Origin: Bacteroidetes bacterium UBA7368 | GTDB lineage: Bacteria > Bacteroidota > Rhodothermia > Rhodothermales > UBA10348 | Direction: 5' to 3' | Assembly (NCBI GenBank): GCA_002469915.1 | Contig: DKOG01000032.1 | Location: forward strand, 1 to 19,322 | DNA length: 19,322 bases | Part shown: one piece after another, positions 13,699-19,322 of the stretch | Numbering within the stretch: position 1 is the first letter of the stretch | Layout: each line of letters begins with the position of its first letter | Notes under the pieces: model-generated | What the model saw: the letters and a program-made list of their open reading frames with translations, nothing else | Database searches by the model: none | Told to the model about the DNA's origin: nothing | Position numbers and translations under genes: made by a program

Positions 13699-16074
13699 AT
13701 GTCACTATTTGATCGCATCAGTAAACTGGGCATTGCGTTAGGCCTAGTTGTTCTTTTGAATACATCCATTGGAGGTAATCCCGCTCCCGGGGATTGGCTA
13801 GATCCAATAGACGGATTGTGGGCCACGGCTCGTGAGGCACGCCCACATGACTCGGGTGATCTTATGATCGAGGGGATGAACGCCCCAGTAATGCTGAAAA
13901 TGGATTCACGTGGCGTGCCGCATATTTTTGCGAAAAGTGATAAGGACGCGATTATTGCATTGGGTTTTGCCATCGCTAGAGATCGCTTGTTTCAGATGGA
14001 CTTTATTCACCGGGCTGCCACGGGGACACTCTCAGAGATTGTAGGATCTGGAGCCCTTCCTGTAGATCGACGGTTTCGGCAGTTGGGAGTTGCAGAAGCG
14101 GTGAAACGAAACGCCGCACTTTTGTTAGAAAAAAGCCCCAGAGAGGCTGAAACAATCGGATGGTATGGGATCGGCGTGAATCATTACCTAAACCAACTAG
14201 AAAAAGCGACGCATCCACTTGAGTATCGTCTTTTGGGGGTGGAGCCACCCAAAGAGTTCACTGCGGAGTTTACGATGGCGTTGCTAGCCTACATGACCTA
14301 TGATCTCAGCTTTTCAGAAAAGGATCTGAATATCGAAAAGGTCCAAGCGGGTATGTCGGCGGATGACTTCAATACACTGTACCCCAAGTATTCGTCTTGG
14401 GAGAAAACGATCGTGCCTGATGAGGAAGCGCATTGGGCTGTTACCAAGCCCCGAGACATTACAAATTCGTCTTCTTACGCTACAGCAGCAGGTTCTTGGT
14501 TAAATGAAGTACCAATTGCTGAGGGTTTCTTTGAAGGTAAGGGGTCAAACAATTGGGCTGTTAATGGCAGCAGATCCAGTACCGGCGCACCCATTCTTGC
14601 GGGGGATATGCATCTAGGGCTTTCCCTGCCGGCGATCTGGTATGAGGCTCATCTTGTTACGCCCACGACTAATGTATACGGCGTTACCTTTCCCACTCAG
14701 CCAGCTATAATGGAAGGTGTGACTCCCGATATCGCGTGGGCGTTTACCAATACAGGGTCAGATCAGATTGATTACTATCGCCTTGAACTGAACGCAGAAA
14801 GAAATGCTTATCAGTTTGATGGACAGTGGAAACCGCTTGATGTACATGTGGACACGATGTACGTATCAGGTAGCGATCCGGTTATCGAGTCTCGCCTTAT
14901 AAGCCATATTGGCCCTGTTTTGGAGGGTCCAGCGGGAGATTATGCTGTCAAATGGGTCGGTCATGAGTTTGGAAACACGCTTTCGGCGATTTGGGACATG
15001 AACCGAGCTACGGATTATGCCTCCTTCGACAAGGCTACTCGTAATTGGGATTACCCGATGCAAAATATTCTTTATGCGGGTTCGGATAGCATCATCGCTA
15101 TTCGCTCTACAGGATATTTACCTGTTCGGGCTCATGGTCAAGGGTTTGGTGTTCAAGATGGAACGACCTCAGAGACAGCGTGGATTGGACGCGTTCCGTT
15201 TGATGAATTACCTCATGCTGTTTCACCTGATAGAGGCTACCTAACTTCTACCAATCAGCGGCCAGCCCCCAAGACGTATCCACACTACATGGGTCAGGAT
15301 TGGAGATCCATCTATCGGTCTCGTCGCATTGACGACCTACTGAGCAACAAAGGGCAGCACACACCTGAGGATATTGCCAGCTATCAGGCCGATGTACAGT
15401 CCGGACAAGCTGAACTGTTTCTTCCCTTAATTAAGGACATTGAGGGCCTATCGGATGCCGGTCAAAAACTTAAGTCCACGCTGCTTGACTTCGATGGTAA
15501 CATGATGCTCGAATCATCTTCGGCTAGATTGTTCACTTGGTTTTTAGATCGTTTCGTTAACTCGGTTTGGGATGAGGACGTATTTAAAGGCGGGTCCACA
15601 CCTAAGGAGATTTACATTTTGGATTTGATTGCCTCGGGAAATGAAACGTGGTTTGACGTTCAAGAAACCGCCGAGGTGGAGACGCATCGAGACCTTTTGC
15701 GATTAGCCTTAGACGAGACGGGCGGGAAGTGGAAAGAAGATGGATATGCAGATCGCACGCTAGGCGAGACTCAGTCTCTAGTCGTACGTCATATCACTCG
15801 GTCAGAGGCGCTAAAAAGCCTCTGGCGCGGACCCTATCCGTTCCCTGGATACAAAGAGACCCTAAGTCCTGCAAAGAGTAATCCCGTGTATTCGAGTGCG
15901 TCCTGGCGAGTAGTTGTGGATTTTTCGACCTCTCCACCCACTGCAAAGGGAGTTTATCCGGGCGGGCAGAGTGGAAATCCACTTTCAGACCACTATGATT
16001 TGCACATGCAGAATTATGTCTCGTTTACCTATTATCCGCTCAGTCTTTCGGACAACCCCGACGACATCGAATAG
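13699..16074 (+). CDS. Secreted penicillin-acylase-family Ntn-hydrolase (S45)
   Basis: This 791-residue precursor belongs to the penicillin/AHL acylase family, periplasmic enzymes that self-cleave into alpha and beta chains and hydrolyse amide bonds of N-acyl compounds. A hydrophobic segment at 11-24 is a likely signal peptide. The alpha-chain has GVPHIFAKSDKDA and GFAIARDRLFQMDF, and the self-cleavage site is KGSNNWAVNG with the nucleophile Ser283 after Gly282. In the beta-chain, FTNTGSDQIDYYRL (Asn351), YLTSTNQRP (Asn519) and the SIYRSRRIDDLL helix match the family's oxyanion and structural residues. The substrate (beta-lactam, acyl-homoserine lactone, N-acyl amino acid or peptide) cannot be read from the sequence. 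The neighbouring sodium symporter starts 24 bases downstream. Confidence 0.93.
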   Translation: MSLFDRISKLGIALGLVVLLNTSIGGNPAPGDWLDPIDGLWATAREARPHDSGDLMIEGMNAPVMLKMDSRGVPHIFAKSDKDAIIALGFAIARDRLFQMDFIHRAATGTLSEIVGSGALPVDRRFRQLGVAEAVKRNAALLLEKSPREAETIGWYGIGVNHYLNQLEKATHPLEYRLLGVEPPKEFTAEFTMALLAYMTYDLSFSEKDLNIEKVQAGMSADDFNTLYPKYSSWEKTIVPDEEAHWAVTKPRDITNSSSYATAAGSWLNEVPIAEGFFEGKGSNNWAVNGSRSSTGAPILAGDMHLGLSLPAIWYEAHLVTPTTNVYGVTFPTQPAIMEGVTPDIAWAFTNTGSDQIDYYRLELNAERNAYQFDGQWKPLDVHVDTMYVSGSDPVIESRLISHIGPVLEGPAGDYAVKWVGHEFGNTLSAIWDMNRATDYASFDKATRNWDYPMQNILYAGSDSIIAIRSTGYLPVRAHGQGFGVQDGTTSETAWIGRVPFDELPHAVSPDRGYLTSTNQRPAPKTYPHYMGQDWRSIYRSRRIDDLLSNKGQHTPEDIASYQADVQSGQAELFLPLIKDIEGLSDAGQKLKSTLLDFDGNMMLESSSARLFTWFLDRFVNSVWDEDVFKGGSTPKEIYILDLIASGNETWFDVQETAEVETHRDLLRLALDETGGKWKEDGYADRTLGETQSLVVRHITRSEALKSLWRGPYPFPGYKETLSPAKSNPVYSSASWRVVVDFSTSPPTAKGVYPGGQSGNPLSDHYDLHMQNYVSFTYYPLSLSDNPDDIE

Positions 16075-16098
16075 CGATTAAACCCAGTTTCGGAAACT

Positions 16099-17592
16099 AT
16101 GTCAGATCAAGATCAACGATTCTCCAGTAGAATCGGATTGTTACTTAGTGTGCTTGGAATTGCCGTAGGAACAGGCAATATCTGGCGTTTTCCTCGGATT
16201 GCAGCCTCAAATAGCGGAGATGCTGGAGCAGGAGCCTTTCTTCTGGCCTGGATAGTGTTTCTTCTGGTTTGGTCAGTGCCGCTGATTATTGCAGAGTATG
16301 CTCTTGGCCGTAAAGGACGCATGGGGGTTGTCGGAACGATTGCAAAAGTGGCCGGTGAGAAATTTGCTTGGATGGGCGCATTTATAGCCTTCGTGGCAAC
16401 CGCCATCATGTTCTATTACTCTGTCGTCGCTGGATGGTGTGTGTATTATTTCAGTCAGATGGTGCTTAATCCATTACCTATTTCAACTGAATCATCCATG
16501 CAGGTCTGGAATGGATTCCAGTCCTCGGGGTTGCCATTGGTTTTCCACGCGTTAGCGATGTCGGTTGGTGCAGCCGTCGTTTGGAAAGGAGTGAAATCTA
16601 TCGAAAAGGCCAACAAGGTCCTGATTCCAGCCTTGTTTACCATTGTGCTCATTTCAGTCATACGGGCTGTTACCCTCGATGGAGCAGGAGCGGGTATTGC
16701 ATTTTTGTTTACGCCTGATTGGGCCACGCTAGCAAAACCGCGGTTATGGCTAGAGGCGCTTACTCAGAATGCTTGGGATACGGGAGCAGGATGGGGGCTC
16801 ATCCTGACCTATGGCGCCTATATGCATGCCAAACATGGTGTCGTAAAGAACGCGCTGATCACCGGGGTGGGAAATAACTTGGTATCTCTACTCGCTGCGA
16901 TCACCATTTTTGGAACCGTCTTTGCCGTGCTTGGGGCTGAAATGTCGAAACCTGAGGTTTTGGAACTCATGCGTACGAGCGGGCCAGCAGCTACCGGGCT
17001 AACGTTTATTTGGATGCCGCAGCTGTTTGCAAAGATGGCTTTCGGAAATCCGCTAGCCATCCTCTTTTTCTTAGGGCTGGCATTCGCTGCATTTAGTTCT
17101 TTGATCTCGATGATCGAATTGACCTCCCGGATTTTGGTGGATTTCGGTTTGTCACGCAAAAGCGCGGTCATGTCGGTGTGTTCAGTCTCGTTTTTGATGG
17201 GAATCCCATCCGCTATCAATCTGACCTTTTTCGGCAATCAGGACTTCGTTTGGGGTGTAGCACTGATGATATCCGGCGCCTTTATTGCCTTCTCAATCAA
17301 CAAATACGGCGTTTCTGCCTTTAGAAAAGACGCTGTTGATGTAGTCGAAAGTGACTGGAAGGCCGGACGTGGATGGGAGTTGCTGATGAAGTTTGTGATA
17401 CCTGCTCAAGCAATTGTACTGCTTGGGTGGTGGATCTGGTTATCTGTGACTGAATATGCACCAGATACCTGGTTTAATCCTCTCGATCCTTACAGCGTAA
17501 TGACGATGCTGGCTCAATGGGGAATCGTTATCACCGTGTTTGTTCTATCCAATAACTGGATGGTGCGCAGGACATTAGGATCAAGTAAATAG
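16099..17592 (+). CDS. NSS (SNF) family sodium-dependent transporter
   Basis: This 497-residue membrane protein is a neurotransmitter:sodium symporter homologue of the LeuT type, importing an amino acid or related amine with sodium. Helix 1 carries GIAVGTGNIWRFPRIAASNS, with the Gly-Asn and Trp-Arg-Phe-Pro that form the sodium and substrate sites. Helix 6 is represented by NAWDTGAGWGLILTYGAYM, a conserved family motif. About 12 hydrophobic segments can be counted by eye. After the helix 1 Asn there are about four extra residues compared with LeuT (NSGDAGAGAF against NGGGAF). The start ATG at 16099 is natural. It lies directly after the acylase gene and 10 bases before the phosphatase gene, so the three are probably one transcript. 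The substrate is not assigned. Confidence 0.95.
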   Translation: MSDQDQRFSSRIGLLLSVLGIAVGTGNIWRFPRIAASNSGDAGAGAFLLAWIVFLLVWSVPLIIAEYALGRKGRMGVVGTIAKVAGEKFAWMGAFIAFVATAIMFYYSVVAGWCVYYFSQMVLNPLPISTESSMQVWNGFQSSGLPLVFHALAMSVGAAVVWKGVKSIEKANKVLIPALFTIVLISVIRAVTLDGAGAGIAFLFTPDWATLAKPRLWLEALTQNAWDTGAGWGLILTYGAYMHAKHGVVKNALITGVGNNLVSLLAAITIFGTVFAVLGAEMSKPEVLELMRTSGPAATGLTFIWMPQLFAKMAFGNPLAILFFLGLAFAAFSSLISMIELTSRILVDFGLSRKSAVMSVCSVSFLMGIPSAINLTFFGNQDFVWGVALMISGAFIAFSINKYGVSAFRKDAVDVVESDWKAGRGWELLMKFVIPAQAIVLLGWWIWLSVTEYAPDTWFNPLDPYSVMTMLAQWGIVITVFVLSNNWMVRRTLGSSK

Positions 17593-17602
17593 GAAATCAT
17601 TG

Positions 17603-18097
17603 ATGCCCCATTGTGCGCCCGTTAGAGTACTATTCGTCTGTCTCGGTAATATCTGCAGGAGTCCACTAGCGGAGGGCGTTTTCCAGGCTGCGGTAGATAA
17701 ACAAGGACTATCTGATCGATTTAAGATTGACTCGGCTGGTACCGGAGCCTGGCACGCAGGCCAGGCTCCGGATCGCCGAATGCGCAAAACGGCTTCGAGC
17801 CATGGCATACAGCTCGACGACTTGCGGGCTCGCCAATTCACGGTTGCTGATCTAGGCGGGTTTGATCACATCTACGCGATGGATGCTCATAACTTGAATG
17901 ACATGTTGTCCCTCGACAGGGACACAGCCTTTGGGTCTAGAGTGAGCCTATTTAGAGATCTAGATCCAGAGCCGGGTGATGGTCAGGTGCCTGATCCCTA
18001 TTACGGTGGAACAGACGGGTTTGAAGAGGTCTTCAGGATTGTGGACCGAACCTGTGAAGCTTTGCTCCTTGAACTAGCTAAAGAATATACCCTTTAA
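17603..18097 (+). CDS. Low-molecular-weight protein-tyrosine phosphatase
   Basis: This 164-residue cytoplasmic phosphatase has the P-loop CLGNICRS (Cys13 to Arg19, CX5R) near the N-terminus, an intact DSAGTGAWHAG block, and the general acid loop VPDPYYGG with Asp131. Bacterial members often regulate tyrosine kinases of capsule and exopolysaccharide export, or act in stress responses. AGGA at 17591-17594, overlapping the transporter stop, is a good ribosome-binding site for the ATG at 17603, so I prefer it to the TTG one codon earlier. It converges with the HAD gene, 11 bases between stops. Confidence 0.95.
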   Translation: MPHCAPVRVLFVCLGNICRSPLAEGVFQAAVDKQGLSDRFKIDSAGTGAWHAGQAPDRRMRKTASSHGIQLDDLRARQFTVADLGGFDHIYAMDAHNLNDMLSLDRDTAFGSRVSLFRDLDPEPGDGQVPDPYYGGTDGFEEVFRIVDRTCEALLLELAKEYTL

Positions 18098-18108
18098 ATC
18101 CGCCCTCT

Positions 18109-18804
18109 TTAGATCTGAGCAATATCATCGAGGTAGTTCATCACCTCATCTAGATGGCTTAGGCTGGGTAAGAGCAGGTCAGGCTCACAAGCGTGAAGGT
18201 CCTCGTGGGAAATCATACCCGTTGAAACAGCAATACAGCGCGCTCCAAAAAACCTTGAGCAGGCTATGTCGTGCTCCGTATCGCCAATGACAATCAGTTT
18301 CTCCGGGTGAAAATCAATGCCTAACTCTGTCTTAGCGCGTTTATGGGCGATTTCCGGAAGCTGGTTTCGGTCCTCATGGTCACTGCCATAAGCGCCGAAA
18401 GAAAAATGCTGGTGAATCCGACCGGCTTTGAGCTTGAGCCATGCCGTGTGCTCCAAGTTGCCCGTTAGCAAACTCAGATGGTAATCGGGTTGAAGCGAGA
18501 TGGCATCGAGTAATTCACTGACACCGGGAAGCAATGACACATTTTCTTCAAGCACTACGCTACTCATTAAAGATGCATAGGCATCTAAGCAGGAGGGAAT
18601 TAGGTCAGCTACTTCGGATGGACTAAGGGCGTTATGGGTTAGTATCTCCCGTACGATGGCCGGATCTGTCCGACCGGAAAAGGTGACTCCAGACGCATCA
18701 ATGGGTCGTTTACAGACCTTACTCAACGCCTCCTCGATAGATCTTCGGCCTACTCCATCAGAGGTGAGAAGGGTACCATCAATATCAAAAAGAAGAAGCA
18801 CCAT
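18109..18804 (-). CDS. HAD-superfamily phosphatase (phosphoglycolate phosphatase-like)
   Basis: This 231-residue protein has the HAD fold core and C1 cap. Motif I is LLFDIDGTLL (Asp7, Asp9), motif II is LSLLTGN (Thr114), and motif IV is VIGDTEHDI (Asp175, Asp179). In the motif III region the sequence reads SDHEDRNQLPEIAHKRA; the usual Lys is not in the standard position, with Lys155 or a nearby Arg as candidates. Family members dephosphorylate phosphoglycolate or other small phosphate esters; the real substrate is unknown. It starts 6 bases after the cupin gene on the same strand and is clearly in the same operon. Confidence 0.9.
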   Translation of the reverse strand: MVLLLFDIDGTLLTSDGVGRRSIEEALSKVCKRPIDASGVTFSGRTDPAIVREILTHNALSPSEVADLIPSCLDAYASLMSSVVLEENVSLLPGVSELLDAISLQPDYHLSLLTGNLEHTAWLKLKAGRIHQHFSFGAYGSDHEDRNQLPEIAHKRAKTELGIDFHPEKLIVIGDTEHDIACSRFFGARCIAVSTGMISHEDLHACEPDLLLPSLSHLDEVMNYLDDIAQI

Positions 18805-18810
18805 AAGCTG

Positions 18811-19287
18811 CTAAGGCTCCAATGTGTATGGAGAATCAGGTTGATCCTCGTGTCTGATTTCATCAACGGGTTCTTTCTTTCCAGGGCCAGCAAACAGCTT
18901 GTCGGGAAAATTTAAGACAAAGGCGTCTTCCTCTCCGATATTCCGATAGGCGTGGACAACTCCCGGGGGGACGGTGATGAGTATTGGGTTGGAACTACCT
19001 ACTGCGAGTACTTGGCGAACGCCTGAGCTAGGCGAGTCGGATCGAGCGTCCCACAAAAACAATTGGTATGTGCCATGGAAGAAGGCAAATCGGTCCGTTT
19101 GCGCTACGTGTTCATGCGGACCGCGGGCTACGTCCGGTTTTGTTGCAGATAGGTAGCCCATCTCGGGATAAGCGTTTGGGGCTATCTCGTCTGTTCGAAA
19201 GAGTTCAGCAAGCCATCCTCGGTCATCCGAAAACACTTTAAACGGCTGAATGTCTACGTCGTGTATTTCACCATCTGTCCACTTCAC
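18811..19287 (-). CDS. RmlC-like cupin (dTDP-4-dehydrorhamnose 3,5-epimerase family)
   Basis: This 158-residue protein is a short member of the RmlC-like cupin family, acting on nucleotide-activated sugars. FKVFSDDRGWLAELFRTDE near the N-terminus is the standard opening block; ARGPHEHVAQTDRFAF contains His58 and His60 at the place of the RmlC active-site His and the following Gln/Asp; TVPPGVVHAYRNIG and NFPDKLF are the later conserved blocks. It is shorter than classical RmlC (about 180), so 3,5-epimerase activity is uncertain and related isomerases are possible. The GTG start at 19287 has GGAGAG about nine bases upstream and shares GTGA with the stop of the preceding gene. Confidence 0.88.
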   Translation of the reverse strand: MKWTDGEIHDVDIQPFKVFSDDRGWLAELFRTDEIAPNAYPEMGYLSATKPDVARGPHEHVAQTDRFAFFHGTYQLFLWDARSDSPSSGVRQVLAVGSSNPILITVPPGVVHAYRNIGEEDAFVLNFPDKLFAGPGKKEPVDEIRHEDQPDSPYTLEP

Positions 19288-19322
19288 GTTGCGTACTCTC
19301 CGCCAAGCTCCTCGTACAACAA
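19284..19322 (-). CDS. C-terminal end of an upstream gene (partial)
   Basis: From the right edge a minus-strand frame gives LLYEELGGEYAT and then TGA at 19284-19286, overlapping the GTG start of the cupin gene in a GTGA arrangement typical of coupled genes. Only 12 residues are visible, so the product cannot be identified; a nucleotide-sugar enzyme would fit the context. Confidence 0.5.
   Translation of the reverse strand: MLYEELGGEYAT

Noticed and set aside
1..19322. Defence island, prophage, insertion sequence or CRISPR array
   Set aside because: No transposase, integrase, restriction, Cas or phage-type genes and no direct-repeat array were seen on either strand.

Overview
The window looks like a compact, gene-dense bacterial chromosome segment with roughly balanced base composition by eye. 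Gene content (lnt, maf, folB, tonB, NSS transporter, secreted penicillin-acylase-type hydrolase, lipoprotein cytochrome) points to a didermic, probably aerobic Gram-negative. Weak or absent Shine-Dalgarno sequences at many starts, a polyproline TonB and a HHH-tailed anchored protein fit the Bacteroidota/Rhodothermota side of the tree, but no rRNA or other marker settles this, so the taxonomy is inference. No rRNA, tRNA, CRISPR array, insertion sequence or prophage signature was seen. No gene-free stretch exceeds 300 bases; the longest are 3596-3786 and 8609-8808.

Left part (1-4773): the 5' portion of a secreted TPR-repeat protein (minus strand, runs off the left edge), a divergently placed PfkB-family kinase, then, convergent with it, a membrane-anchored acidic protein with a helix-hairpin-helix-like tail. 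Divergent from that is a lipoprotein with a cytochrome P460-like domain and one CXXCH haem site.

Centre (4813-8608): a plus-strand cluster folB - sixA - sensor histidine kinase - NarL/FixJ response regulator - tonB. The kinase is the most interesting locus. Its PAS domain keeps the FixL haem-ligand pattern (HDxY, then GIGR). Its frame continues upstream through an in-frame TAA into a start codon with a ribosome-binding-like sequence, and the upstream peptide reads as the first half of a degenerate receiver domain. So the locus reads as a pseudo-receiver/PAS/HisKA_3/HATPase kinase cut by one stop codon. A strong GC hairpin follows tonB.

Next (8809-12815): an Acg-type nitroreductase gene that also carries one in-frame stop (TGA), then a convergent minus-strand cluster reading lnt - maf - class I glutamine amidotransferase.

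Right part (12860-18097): divergent from lnt, a plus-strand run of an orphan ParA ATPase, a secreted Ntn-hydrolase acylase, an NSS sodium symporter and a low-molecular-weight tyrosine phosphatase. The last section (18109-19322) is a minus-strand cluster of an HAD phosphatase, an RmlC-like cupin epimerase and the last codons of an upstream gene.

Most genes are ordinary housekeeping or accessory functions. I did not find a defence system or mobile island. The observations most worth checking are the interrupted FixL-like kinase, the interrupted nitroreductase, and the P460-like lipoprotein.
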